Shown here piece after piece: positions 16,636 through 24,984 of a stretch of DNA of 55,339 bases. Numbering within the stretch: the first letter of the stretch is position 1; each line of letters starts with the position of its first letter. The notes under the pieces were generated by a model. The model had not been told where the DNA came from. It saw only the letters and a program-made list of their open reading frames with translations, and did not search any database. The DNA comes from JANRKF01 sp964519595 (GTDB taxonomy: Bacteria > Pseudomonadota > Alphaproteobacteria > Rickettsiales > SXRF01): contig CAZFJN010000005.1 of the NCBI GenBank assembly GCA_964519595.1, forward strand, positions 1 to 55,339. The letters run 5' to 3'. A program made the position numbers and the translations under genes.

Positions 16636-17533
16636 TCCTTTCGCGCAGAGCGCGCATTATTTTCAAGTAGCTTTTGATTTACCGCAGGCGGTTGTCGAGC
16701 ATGTCGAGCAGGCTTTTGATGATATTGCCCTTTCTGCCTCAGCCTTTGAAATAGATGAAGCAAGCGCCCGCTGGCGATGCGAGCTTTTATTCGCGCAATC
16801 TCCGGATATGGCGGAAATAACTCGCCGCGTAGCATTACTAGCGATCATGGCGAATCTTAAAACGCCGCACATCACTTGCCATAACATCGCTCAACAAGAC
16901 TGGTTGTCGCTGGTTGCCAGAAATTTTCCACCCTTGTCAATCGGACAATTTTTTATACATGGTTCACATGTAACAGAATTACCGCCCGCCTCTTCCTTGC
17001 CAATTCAGGTTGAAGCCGGAGCTGCTTTCGGATCAGGAGAACACGGAACTACCAGAACCTGCCTTGAAGCTCTGCTCTGGCTTCATAAACGCCGTAAAAT
17101 ACAAAAAATTCTTGATGTAGGAACCGGCTCAGGAATTCTGGCCATAGCCGCCGCAAAATTATGGAACGCCAAAATATTCGCCGTTGACATAGATCCGGTA
17201 GCCATTGCCGTAACGCGTGACAATATAATAATCAACAAAGAGAAAAATTCTATAAGATGCGCCGTTTCCGATGGTTACAAAAGCATGGAGGTAAAAAGAT
17301 TCGGCAAATGCGATCTGATTATTGCTAATATCCTGGCAAGGCCGCTGGTCAGCTTCGCGCCATATCTGGCCAGATCGCTGGAAAATGGCGGATATTGCAT
17401 CCTCTCCGGCCTGCTCGCTGAACAGAAAAATATGGTCCTCGCCGCACATCGCACACAAAATCTAACTATAGAAAAAATCTTCTATTCAGAAGGATGGTGT
17501 ACTTTGTTGCTTAAGAAATCTTTTGTAATATAA
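16628..17533 (+). CDS. prmA: Ribosomal protein L11 methyltransferase
   Basis: 301 residues. The N-terminal substrate-recognition domain is followed by the signature EAGAAFGSGEHGTTRTCLEA, the SAM-binding loop ILDVGTGSGILAIAAA and the NPPY-like NILARPL. PrmA trimethylates L11. The ATG at 16628 is inside the last codons of yoeB, so translation is coupled to the toxin gene; an upstream TTG is less likely. The last codons (FVI and stop) come from the first unit of a 12-bp tandem repeat. Confidence 0.94.
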   Translation: MNNPFAQSAHYFQVAFDLPQAVVEHVEQAFDDIALSASAFEIDEASARWRCELLFAQSPDMAEITRRVALLAIMANLKTPHITCHNIAQQDWLSLVARNFPPLSIGQFFIHGSHVTELPPASSLPIQVEAGAAFGSGEHGTTRTCLEALLWLHKRRKIQKILDVGTGSGILAIAAAKLWNAKIFAVDIDPVAIAVTRDNIIINKEKNSIRCAVSDGYKSMEVKRFGKCDLIIANILARPLVSFAPYLARSLENGGYCILSGLLAEQKNMVLAAHRTQNLTIEKIFYSEGWCTLLLKKSFVI

Positions 17534-17571
17534 GTTGTAATATAAGCTGTAATATAAGCTGTAATATAGAG
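17524..17571. repeat. Four tandem 12 bp TGTAATATAAGY units
   Basis: Four directly repeated 12-mers begin inside the prmA stop region and fill most of the gap to the aminopeptidase gene. Slippage could alter the prmA C-terminus. Confidence 0.85.
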
Positions 17572-17600
17572 CTATATTCAAATACAATAAAGACAGTAAA

Positions 17601-19286
17601 ATGCTGACAATAAAAGATAAATTAGCTTCTTTGCGTTCTGGATTTGGCGCGGCTGGTATTGCTGGTTATATACAGCCGGCTCATGATGAATATATGAGCG
17701 AGAATCCTCCGCCTTGTTTTCGCCGTCTGGCCTGGCTTACTGGCTTTAGCGGCTCAGCGGGAACAGTGATCGTGCTGGAAAATAAAGCCGCTTTATTTGT
17801 CGATGGTCGTTATATTTTGCAGGCGGCGCTGGAAGTTGATCGCGAATTATTTGAAATTCATAATTCCGGCGAAATCGCGCCTTCCACATGGCTTCAGCGC
17901 GAAGCTGATAAATCGCAAAAAATCGGCTATGATGCGAATTTATTTACGCCCGCTGCGCTGGAGAGATTTAAAAACACCATGCTGGCGGTAGAAAATCCGC
18001 TGGATTTAATCTGGAGCGACCGCCCCCCTGCCCCTGACAGCAAATTATATTTTCATGATGAAAAATTTGCTGGCAAAAGCTCAGCCGAAAAATGCGCGGA
18101 AATCGCCGCTGAAATCGCCAGTAGCGGCGCAGATGCCGCGCTTATTGCCAGCCCTGAATCTGTATGCTGGCTGCTTAATTTACGCGGCGATGACGTTGAA
18201 TATACGCCACTTGCGTTGATCAGAGCGATTTTATATGCCGATTGCCGCCTTGAATTGTGGATTGACGAAAAGCGCCTGCCGGAAAACTGGCGTGAATCAT
18301 CTTTGGCAAAGCTGAAAATAAAAACCATCAAACCATCTGAATTAAATAAAAACCTAGCAGCTATTGCCAATAAAAAAATATTATGTGATGAAACTCAAAC
18401 GCCAGTTTCCTTGATTCAAGCCCTGATCAATAGCGGCGCAAATATAGTAAAAGCGCCTGATCCCTGCCTGCTGCCTAAAGCAAAAAAGAATCAGGTGCAA
18501 CTGGCCGGAATGCGCGCCGCGCATATTCGTGATGGAAAAGCTGTATCGAGGCTGATCGAATGGCTGGATAATCATCCGGATATTGAATCTGTCTCGGAAA
18601 TTGACGTTGCCGAAAAATTGCTTACTTTTCGCAAACAGGATGAATTTTTCGTTGCGCCTAGCTTTGCAACCATCGCTGGCAGCGGCGCAAATGGCGCAAT
18701 CGTCCATTATCGCGCCACAGAAAAAACCAACCGCAAATTGCGCCGCGGCGAATTGCTGCTGCTTGATTCCGGCGGACAATATCAGGACGGCACAACCGAC
18801 ATCACACGCACAATCGCGATCGGCAAACCAAGCGCCGAGCATATAAACCGCTTCACTCTGGTGCTTAAAGGCCATATCGCCATTGCTACCGCTAAATTCC
18901 CACGCGGAACACGCGGCTCGCAGCTTGATGCGCTGGCGCGGCAATATCTCTGGCAGAATGGCCTTGATTATGATCACGGAACTGGCCACGGCGTCGGACA
19001 TTTCCTGAGCGTTCATGAAGGGCCACAGCGTATTTCCAAACGCGGCGGCGACGAGCCGCTTGAAGTCGGAATGATAATTTCCAACGAACCAGGCTATTAT
19101 AAGACAGGAGAATACGGAATTCGAATTGAAAATCTGGTGGAAGTTATCGAAGAAAAAGATGGTTTTCTCGCCTTCGCAACCATCACCTGCGCGCCAATTG
19201 ACAACAGATTAATTGATTTCTCAATGCTTAGTGAAGCGGAAAAATCATGGCTGGAGCAGTATCAGGGATTAGGTGTTAGGGATTAG
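17601..19286 (+). CDS. Xaa-Pro aminopeptidase (M24B, aminopeptidase P type)
   Basis: 561 residues: two creatinase-like N-terminal domains (about 1-310), then the pita-bread M24 domain. Metal ligands are visible: the aspartates in LLLDSGGQYQDGTTDITRT, His in GTGHGVGHFLSVHEGP, and Glu in NEPGYY and RIENLVEV. It releases N-terminal residues preceding proline in the cytosol. The final residues (GLGVRD) and the stop codon come from GGGATTAGG-type dispersed repeat text, the same text found around hipBA, so the C-terminus has been replaced or extended by repeat sequence. Confidence 0.93.
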   Translation: MLTIKDKLASLRSGFGAAGIAGYIQPAHDEYMSENPPPCFRRLAWLTGFSGSAGTVIVLENKAALFVDGRYILQAALEVDRELFEIHNSGEIAPSTWLQREADKSQKIGYDANLFTPAALERFKNTMLAVENPLDLIWSDRPPAPDSKLYFHDEKFAGKSSAEKCAEIAAEIASSGADAALIASPESVCWLLNLRGDDVEYTPLALIRAILYADCRLELWIDEKRLPENWRESSLAKLKIKTIKPSELNKNLAAIANKKILCDETQTPVSLIQALINSGANIVKAPDPCLLPKAKKNQVQLAGMRAAHIRDGKAVSRLIEWLDNHPDIESVSEIDVAEKLLTFRKQDEFFVAPSFATIAGSGANGAIVHYRATEKTNRKLRRGELLLLDSGGQYQDGTTDITRTIAIGKPSAEHINRFTLVLKGHIAIATAKFPRGTRGSQLDALARQYLWQNGLDYDHGTGHGVGHFLSVHEGPQRISKRGGDEPLEVGMIISNEPGYYKTGEYGIRIENLVEVIEEKDGFLAFATITCAPIDNRLIDFSMLSEAEKSWLEQYQGLGVRD

Positions 19287-19365
19287 GGGCAATTAAGAAA
19301 GTCTTGTAATAAACAACATGTACAGTTATAACAATGTCAGATAATAGCAAAAACAAGGAGTTAGC

Positions 19366-20805
19366 ATGTCATTCGCAAAATACATGGTAAAAAAATCCAT
19401 TTCAGCAATTCAAGCTGAATCAGAAAAAGGTGAGCTAAAACGCACTCTTTCCGCATCTAATCTGGTAAGCCTTGGAATTGGTTGTATAATAGGCGCTGGT
19501 ATTTTTGTAATGACTGGGCAGGCCGCTGCCGAACATGCCGGACCAGCAATCATAATTTCTTTTATTTTAGCCGGCTTATGTTGCGCCTTTGCCGGACTTT
19601 GCTACGCTGAACTGGCCTCGATGCTGCCAGTCTCAGGCAGTGCTTACTCTTACGCTTATGCAAGTTTAGGAGAATTTTTTGCCTGGGTAATGGGTTGGCT
19701 GCTCTTGCTGGAATATGGTCTGGCCGCCTCCACTGTAGCGGTGGGATGGTCTGGCTATGTAGTTAGTTTCCTTGGCAATTTCGGCATTGTAATTCCTGAA
19801 TATCTCACAAAACCAACAATCTCACTTGGCGAAACAAAAGAAATTATTTTTAACAACACGATAAACCTTCCGGCAATGGTTGGCATTGGCATCGTAACTT
19901 CATTGCTCATAGCCGGAGTAAAAGAATCAGCAACAGTCAATAACATTATAGTAGCTATCAAAGTAGCAGTCATTCTGCTTTTTATTGGAGTTGGCGCTTT
20001 TTATGTAAATCCTGAAAACTGGACGCCTTTTATCCCGGAAGCAGTTGCAGGCGCTGATGATAAATATGGCTGGGATGGCATTTTACGCGCAGCGGGAATT
20101 ATCTTTTTCGCCTATGTTGGCTTTGAAGCCGTATCAACCGCCGCGCAGGAGGCAAAAAATCCGCAACGCGATATTCCGATTGGTATTTTAGGTTCACTAT
20201 TTATCTGCACGGTGATTTATATGCTGGTATCGCTTGTTCTCACCGGAATTGTTAAATATGACACTCTTGCCGTTCCTGATCCAATTGCGGTTGCTGTCGA
20301 TGCAATTCATCTGCCATGGCTCGCCTTTATCGTAAAAATTGGCGCAATTGCAGGGCTTTCTTCGGTTATGATGGTGCTGCTATACGGCCAGACGCGCATT
20401 TTCTACACTATGAGTAAAGATGGTCTTATTCCGCCAGTTTTCTCCAAAATTCATCCGAAATTTAAAACTCCACATATAAATACGGTGATTGTAGGAGTAA
20501 TTGTTGGCATCATGGCCGGAATGACGCCAATTTCAATTCTTGGTGATCTGGTATCGCTTGGCACACTAACAGCCTTTTCAATCATTTGTTTTTCAGTGCT
20601 GTATCTACGCAAAAAAGAACCAGGGCTTAAGCGTCCATTCAGCGTTCCATATCCAAAAATCACGCCGATTCTTGGAATTTTATGCTGCGGTTATTTGATG
20701 TGGGGATTAAAGGGCATGTTAATTACCCTAAAATTCTATTTTGTAGCCGGCCTGCTGATCTATTTTCTCTACAGCGCTAGGCATAGCAAATTAAGAAATG
20801 GATAA
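19366..20805 (+). CDS. APC-family amino acid permease
   Basis: 479 residues with about 12 hydrophobic segments. The first segment GIGCIIGAGIFVMTG and the segment FFAYVGFEAVSTAAQEAKNP are characteristic of the APC superfamily, and the latter is close to cationic amino acid (YfnA/CAT-like) transporters. It is an inner-membrane importer or exchanger; the substrate is not determinable. AAGGAG precedes the ATG. A clear terminator follows at 20835-20868, so it is a single-gene unit. Confidence 0.92.
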   Translation: MSFAKYMVKKSISAIQAESEKGELKRTLSASNLVSLGIGCIIGAGIFVMTGQAAAEHAGPAIIISFILAGLCCAFAGLCYAELASMLPVSGSAYSYAYASLGEFFAWVMGWLLLLEYGLAASTVAVGWSGYVVSFLGNFGIVIPEYLTKPTISLGETKEIIFNNTINLPAMVGIGIVTSLLIAGVKESATVNNIIVAIKVAVILLFIGVGAFYVNPENWTPFIPEAVAGADDKYGWDGILRAAGIIFFAYVGFEAVSTAAQEAKNPQRDIPIGILGSLFICTVIYMLVSLVLTGIVKYDTLAVPDPIAVAVDAIHLPWLAFIVKIGAIAGLSSVMMVLLYGQTRIFYTMSKDGLIPPVFSKIHPKFKTPHINTVIVGVIVGIMAGMTPISILGDLVSLGTLTAFSIICFSVLYLRKKEPGLKRPFSVPYPKITPILGILCCGYLMWGLKGMLITLKFYFVAGLLIYFLYSARHSKLRNG

Positions 20806-20834
20806 CTAACTGATTCATAATCATTTTATTAGTA

Positions 20835-20868
20835 AAAACCGTCGCTGCTTCAGCGGCGGTTTTTATTT
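20835..20868 (+). terminator. Rho-independent terminator of the permease gene
   Basis: A 12-bp stem AAAACCGTCGCT/AGCGGCGGTTTT with one G-T pair and a short loop, followed by TTTTTATTTT. It lies 30 bp past the stop codon. Confidence 0.9.
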
Positions 20869-20943
20869 TAATCAAATTGTCACATAAATTCAAAAGATTC
20901 TGCTGTATAATAGACTCACCCTATAAAAAATCTGGATAACATA

Positions 20944-22308
20944 TTGACAAGCTATAATTATCAACCCAATTCGCTTATTAAACAGATTATATTAAAAAAA
21001 GCTGATAATGGCTCGGCACGCGCTTATTTATGCGCGAATGAAAAAGCAACACAGGAAAATTTAGAAGATATTGCGCGCCGCATAATCAATGCCGGCTGGT
21101 ATGCGATTCCTTCTATTGTTGATGGTAAGCCTGCGCTGGAAATAAGAGGATATTTTCTTGAAAGCTCAGTAATTGATCTTGCTAAAAAAAACAATTGGAC
21201 ACAAGGCAGTCCAAAAATAGAAAAAGAAAAAGCCAAACAAACCAGTTTCACGGATAAACTTCGTTCACGCAGTTTGCAATTATCAAGCATAGGATTTTTA
21301 GCTGCCGATGCTGGCTATATAACTTATGGCCATAAGGAGGGACGCTTAGAAGATGTGCTGGCAGGCGCATCTTACATGGTTGGCAGTGCCACTATGGGAT
21401 TGCTTGGCACACAGGCGCAGGCTACAGCAGAAATCAGAAATCAAACAAAAAAGTTGCTCAAACATCTAAAAGATCAGCATATTGACATTCCTGATGATCT
21501 TACCGTGCCAATTGTAACTGAAAATAATAAGCGCGATATTTGGCATAAAATAATTGATACGCTGCAAACATTCCCTACTGAAATTGGTAATAGCTTCACT
21601 GGACTGGCTGGTGGATTAATCGCCTACTCCGCATGGAAATATCGCCTGGCTCCTAATGCGCTACACGCCGCAACTTCCAATCGTGGATCTGCATGGAAAG
21701 ACGTAGGGCTTGGCCTTTCCACAGTTATATCAGGAAGCGTCGGCACATTTATCAAAGAAAAAAAGCATGATCCTGATGAAGCACGCAAAAATGGTTTAGA
21801 AGGATTATGGGAGTGGATACGTGAGCGACCACTTACTATTGCCGCCACTGGTTATATGATAAGCACTGGATTTCACGCGCTTAGCACATGGCAGGATTAT
21901 CATCACGCAAAGAAAACGAACAACGCGCAAACATTAGATGCTATTAAATACCGCATTGGCTTTATTAGCTGCACGATTATAGCGGAAATGCTTTTGGCCA
22001 TCTCTTCCAAAGGGCATGGTGAGGGCGTAAAATCTGACATGAGTACAGAAGATAGCATAATAGCGATTGCAGCAGAGATCATCGCGCAACAAAAACCGCA
22101 AATGCACGCGCCTCTTATCAAAGAAATGACGAATTTTCTTGGCCGCCCTGATGTTCTTGGCGAAAAAGACTCAGAAATAGCTACTCGCCTTACAACAATG
22201 GTCGAGGCTATGGCCAATAATCCCTGGGCGCAGGCTTGTCGCAATCACCATAAAACAGCACCACCATCATGGCAACAGAAAAGCTTGTCAGCGCGTGGCT
22301 ATAGCTGA
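20944..22308 (+). CDS. Unrecognised protein with hydrophobic segments
   Basis: 454 residues starting with TTG at 20944, weakly supported by GGA upstream; no nearby in-frame ATG gives a better start. Not recognised. The N-terminal ~85 residues look soluble and mixed alpha/beta; from about residue 110 there are several moderately hydrophobic glycine/alanine-rich segments (IGFLAADAGYITYG, GASYMVGSATMGLLG, SFTGLAGGLIAYSAW, GFISCTIIAEMLLAISS) alternating with charged loops. It may be a membrane or membrane-inserting protein. TATAAT at about 20904-20909 could be its -10 box. It is an orphan between a permease and ilvC. Confidence 0.65.
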   Translation: MTSYNYQPNSLIKQIILKKADNGSARAYLCANEKATQENLEDIARRIINAGWYAIPSIVDGKPALEIRGYFLESSVIDLAKKNNWTQGSPKIEKEKAKQTSFTDKLRSRSLQLSSIGFLAADAGYITYGHKEGRLEDVLAGASYMVGSATMGLLGTQAQATAEIRNQTKKLLKHLKDQHIDIPDDLTVPIVTENNKRDIWHKIIDTLQTFPTEIGNSFTGLAGGLIAYSAWKYRLAPNALHAATSNRGSAWKDVGLGLSTVISGSVGTFIKEKKHDPDEARKNGLEGLWEWIRERPLTIAATGYMISTGFHALSTWQDYHHAKKTNNAQTLDAIKYRIGFISCTIIAEMLLAISSKGHGEGVKSDMSTEDSIIAIAAEIIAQQKPQMHAPLIKEMTNFLGRPDVLGEKDSEIATRLTTMVEAMANNPWAQACRNHHKTAPPSWQQKSLSARGYS

Positions 22309-22337
22309 TTAACCAAATATGAGCCTTAAATGAATTT

Positions 22338-22452
22338 ATACCATTTTGCGATCAACATATCGCAAAATGGTATCAAAATCGCTGCCGAAAGCAGCGGTTT
22401 TGCGCGGCGAAGCCAGCGTAATGCAATCAACATGTTGATTGCAAAATAGTAT
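22338..22452. repeat. Multi-hairpin palindromic element, divergent copy 3
   Basis: Same architecture as copies 1 and 2 read in reverse, with different stem sequence: a perfect 15-bp ATACCATTTTGCGAT stem, a CAAAATCGCTG/CAGCGGTTTTG stem whose CCGAAAG loop region is shared with the others, a CGCGGCG segment, and a perfect 22-bp palindrome TGCAATCAACA/TGTTGATTGCA. It ends in AGTAT as the reversed copies do. Stem sequences change but pairing is kept. Confidence 0.75.
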
Positions 22453-22469
22453 TATTTATTTATTTTTCC

Positions 22470-22497
22470 TTGAAAACCATCAAAATTAACGTATAAT
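22470..22497 (+). promoter_or_regulatory. Promoter of a putative short transcript
   Basis: TTGAAA (22470-22475), a 16-bp spacer and TATAAT (22492-22497). Predicted start is near 22505. No open reading frame follows before a hairpin terminator. Confidence 0.6.
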
Positions 22498-22504
22498 GAC
22501 CATG

Positions 22505-22556
22505 TAGATTGGCATTAGCCACCAGCCGCCCTCTTCGGAGGGCGGAATGTTTTTAT
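22505..22556 (+). ncRNA. Putative ~50 nt small RNA
   Basis: Between the promoter and a terminator (CCGCCCTC-TTCG-GAGGGCGG, 22526-22545, then AATGTTTTT) the predicted RNA would carry a small hairpin TGGC-ATTA-GCCA followed by the terminator stem. The same two-hairpin layout, starting ATTGGC and GCCAC, is seen at 1-56. The hairpin could instead terminate the minus-strand remnant beside it. It could also be an abortive leader of ilvC, but ilvC is more than 300 bp away. Confidence 0.4.
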
Positions 22557-22640
22557 GGTTTATTTTCATCTGGCAGCAGTTCACGTAGTAGACGCGTTGC
22601 TTTGAAATATTCTTCTGCGGACAAGGATGCGGCTGGATTA
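22553..22640 (-). pseudogene. C-terminal remnant of a small protein gene
   Basis: On the minus strand an open frame encodes about 28 residues with a helical, charged character (AEEYFKATRLLRELLPDE) and ends in TAA. It has no start: a TAA lies two codons before the readable part, next to the end of multi-hairpin copy 2. It looks like the tail of a gene cut off by the element. Family not recognised. Confidence 0.45.
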
Positions 22641-22644
22641 TATT

Positions 22645-22768
22645 ATACTGTTTCACAATCTATTGCGTAGCAATAGATTGTGAGTCTCGCCCGCTACGCG
22701 GCGGGAAACCGGTGCTTTCGGCACACGGTTTCCATACCAATTCTACTTCATAGAAGTAGAATTGGTAT
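22645..22768. repeat. Multi-hairpin palindromic element, copy 2
   Basis: 124 bp, identical to copy 1 (463-586) except for one T-to-C and one A-to-G change that sit opposite each other in the first stem and keep the pairing. It lies 116 bp before ilvC. Confidence 0.88.
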
Positions 22769-22884
22769 TACACTTCAATATAAAGATTCAGCTTTCCTAA
22801 TTCTTAAAAAATCAATTTCTTGCAGTATTTTGCTTTTGTCGCTAAAAAGTCTCTCCACGGTAATTTTAGCAAGCGGAGAGAATC

Positions 22885-23904
22885 ATGAAAGTATACTACG
22901 ATAAAGATACGGATTTTAATTTAATTAAAGACAAGAAAATCACCATAATCGGCTATGGTAGTCAGGGACATGCTCATGCGCTTAATCTTAAAGATAGCGG
23001 CGCGAAAAATGTAACAATTGGCTTGCGTAAAACTTCCTCAGCCGTTGCAAAAGCCGAATCAGCAGGTTTTACAGTTAAAGAACCACAGGAAGCTGTCGCT
23101 GATGCTGATGTGGTGATGATCCTTGCTCCTGATGAATATCAGGCGGATATTTATAATCAGATTGAGCCAAAAATTAAAAAAGGCGCGAGTCTGGCTTTTG
23201 CACACGGTCTTAATTATCATTTTGGCTTTATAAAACCACGCGCCGATATGGATGTCTGGATGGTCGCGCCAAAAGGCCCTGGACATACTGTTCGCGGTGA
23301 ATATCAAAAAGGCGGTGGCGTTCCATGTCTGGTGGCAATCGGGCAGGATGCTTCCGGCAATGCGATGAAAATGGCGCTGGCTTATGCTTGCGGCGTTGGC
23401 GGCGGCCGCTCTGGAATCATTGAAACAACTTTCAAAGATGAATGCGAAACTGATCTGTTCGGCGAACAGGCGGTTTTATGCGGTGGCGTTACCGCTTTAA
23501 TGCAGGCTGGCTTTGAAACTCTGGTTGAAGCTGGCTATCCGGAAGAAATGGCATATTTTGAATGTGTTCATGAAATGAAGCTGATTGTTGACCTCATTTA
23601 TGAAGGCGGACTTGCCAATATGCGCTATTCGATTTCCAATACAGCTGAATATGGTGATTATGTAAGCGGACCGCGCGTAATAACCAAAGACACTAAAGCA
23701 GAAATGAAACGCATTCTGGCAGATATTCAAAGCGGAAAATTCGCGCGTGAATTCATGGCTGATCGCGCCACACAAGGCGCTCATCGGCTGGAAGAAATCA
23801 GAAAACAACAAGCCGGACATGGCATTGAAGCAGTCGGCGCGAAACTACGCGCAATGATGCCGTGGATTGCGAAAAACAAGCTGGTTGATAAAGCAAAAAA
23901 CTGA
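22885..23904 (+). CDS. ilvC: Ketol-acid reductoisomerase (class I)
   Basis: 339 residues, typical class I length. Rossmann loop GYGSQGHAHALNL at residues 24-36; knotted C-terminal domain with the magnesium-binding DLFGEQAVLCGG and EMKLIVDLIYEGG. It converts acetolactate to dihydroxyisovalerate in valine and isoleucine synthesis, using the product of IlvB, whose gene lies about 3.7 kb downstream on the other strand. GGAGAG precedes the ATG. In many alphaproteobacteria ilvB, ilvN and ilvC are one operon; here they are split. Confidence 0.97.
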   Translation: MKVYYDKDTDFNLIKDKKITIIGYGSQGHAHALNLKDSGAKNVTIGLRKTSSAVAKAESAGFTVKEPQEAVADADVVMILAPDEYQADIYNQIEPKIKKGASLAFAHGLNYHFGFIKPRADMDVWMVAPKGPGHTVRGEYQKGGGVPCLVAIGQDASGNAMKMALAYACGVGGGRSGIIETTFKDECETDLFGEQAVLCGGVTALMQAGFETLVEAGYPEEMAYFECVHEMKLIVDLIYEGGLANMRYSISNTAEYGDYVSGPRVITKDTKAEMKRILADIQSGKFAREFMADRATQGAHRLEEIRKQQAGHGIEAVGAKLRAMMPWIAKNKLVDKAKN

Positions 23905-23929
23905 TCTGGCTATAAAGTATATACACAAT

Positions 23930-24487
23930 ATGCTCAGGCCTGTTGCGATTATTTTTCTGTATATTATCTGCCTTGTCGGCGCTGGTTACAATTCCTGCGC
24001 TTATGCTGCTGATGAAAAAACAGCTACTGCTCACAATGAAAAACAGATAATGGCAAAACAGATAATTGGCCAATCCGGTTTGCCAGTGCCGCGCTTCGTA
24101 TCACTTAAAAATGACGAAACCAACCTCCGCACCGGACCGGGAACACGTTATCCAATTCAGTGGGTTTTTAAAAAAACTCATCTGCCGGTTCAGGTAATTG
24201 ATGAATTTGATTTATGGCGAAAAATCCGCGATTATGAGGGAACTTCCGGCTGGGTTCATCACACCATGCTGTCGGGAAAACGCTACGCAATCATTATCAG
24301 CAAAGAACCGCAAATAATGCGAATTGACAATAAAGACAAAGCCAAGGCGCTGTTTAAAGCCGCTCCGGGAGTAATCGGCGCATTGCAGGAATGTGTTGAT
24401 CAATGGTGCAGAATGCAAATTTCAGGGCGTAAGGCATGGATTAAAAAGGATTATATCTGGGGAGTTGCCTCAGATGAGCTGCTATAG
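23930..24487 (+). CDS. Exported SH3-domain protein
   Basis: 185 residues from ATG 23930. A signal peptide ends near SCAYA|ADE, and two bacterial SH3-like segments follow: one with TNLRTGPGTRYPIQWVFKK and WRKIRDYEGTSGWVHHTML (about residues 61-110), and a second ending in WCRMQISGRKAWIKKDYIWGV. This matches the alphaproteobacterial SH3 (PF06347-type) periplasmic proteins thought to bind peptides or cell wall. A longer frame starting inside ilvC is possible, but the signal peptide fits the later start. It lies 25 bp after ilvC and probably shares its message. Confidence 0.85.
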   Translation: MLRPVAIIFLYIICLVGAGYNSCAYAADEKTATAHNEKQIMAKQIIGQSGLPVPRFVSLKNDETNLRTGPGTRYPIQWVFKKTHLPVQVIDEFDLWRKIRDYEGTSGWVHHTMLSGKRYAIIISKEPQIMRIDNKDKAKALFKAAPGVIGALQECVDQWCRMQISGRKAWIKKDYIWGVASDELL

Positions 24488-24509
24488 CGAACAATAGCTG
24501 ATAGCTATA

Positions 24510-24538
24510 TTGACAGTACATACAGTTGTTGCTATGGT
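24510..24538 (+). promoter_or_regulatory. Sigma-70 promoter of cspA
   Basis: TTGACA (24510-24515), a 17-bp spacer and TATGGT (24533-24538). This predicts a start near 24545 and a leader of about 147 nt before the cold-shock gene. Confidence 0.75.
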
Positions 24539-24544
24539 CAGGCT

Positions 24545-24691
24545 TGAGTTTTGAGACAAGCTTCGCGTACAAAAGCCCCTTGGTTACTTCCGGTTACTTG
24601 AGACGGCGTTTTGACTACAAGAGCACTCACTACGCTCCGACCGTGTCATGTTGGCTACGGTCGAAACGCCACTTTCAAGAGAGGATTTCTT
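24545..24691 (+). promoter_or_regulatory. Long structured 5' leader of cspA
   Basis: The leader can form a GCTTG/CAAGC hairpin near its start and a long-range stem pairing GGCGTTTTGAC (24605-24615) with GTCGAAACGCC (24660-24670), ending ten bases before the GAGAGGA ribosome site. Long leaders that refold at low temperature control cspA in other bacteria; the same is inferred here. Confidence 0.6.
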
Positions 24692-24898
24692 ATGGCTACT
24701 GGTACAGTAAAATGGTTTAATCCAACTAAAGGCTTTGGTTTTATCAAGCCTGATAACGGCGGAAGCGATGTGTTCGTGCATATCAGCGCTTTGCAAAAAG
24801 CTGGCTTGCGTACACTGAATGACAATCAGCGCGTTGAATATGAACTTGCCACTGAAAAAGGCAAAACTGCTGCTGTTAACCTGAAACTGGTTGACTAA
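24692..24898 (+). CDS. cspA: Cold-shock domain protein
   Basis: 68 residues, a single OB-fold cold-shock domain. RNP1 KGFGFIKP and RNP2 VFVHISAL are present, with GTVKWFNPTKG at the N-terminus. It binds single-stranded RNA and DNA and acts as an RNA chaperone. GAGAGGA precedes the ATG at 24692; an open frame extending 27 codons upstream is part of the leader. A strong terminator follows. Confidence 0.96.
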   Translation: MATGTVKWFNPTKGFGFIKPDNGGSDVFVHISALQKAGLRTLNDNQRVEYELATEKGKTAAVNLKLVD

Positions 24899-24919
24899 TA
24901 AAGTTTTGCAGTGAATTTA

Positions 24920-24959
24920 TGCACTTCAGGAGAAAACTCTCTTGAAGTGCATTTCTTTT
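24920..24959 (+). terminator. Rho-independent terminator of cspA
   Basis: TGCACTTCAGGAG and CTCTTGAAGTGCA pair around a short A-rich loop, followed by TTTCTTTT. It begins 21 bp after the cspA stop. Confidence 0.9.
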
Positions 24960-24984
24960 GAAAGAACTTTTTATTACTGGTTTA

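Larger units (their letters stand above)
22309..22884. other. Intergenic stretch with two structured elements, a gene remnant and a possible small RNA
   Basis: 576 bp between the orphan gene and ilvC. It contains, in order, multi-hairpin element copy 3 (22338-22452), a promoter-plus-terminator unit (22470-22556), a minus-strand gene remnant (22553-22640), multi-hairpin copy 2 (22645-22768) in the opposite orientation to copy 3, and about 115 bp of ilvC leader in which I see no clear promoter. Confidence 0.8.

Noticed and set aside
18381..19016. 211-codon minus-strand open frame
   Set aside because: Antisense shadow of the aminopeptidase P metal-binding domain.
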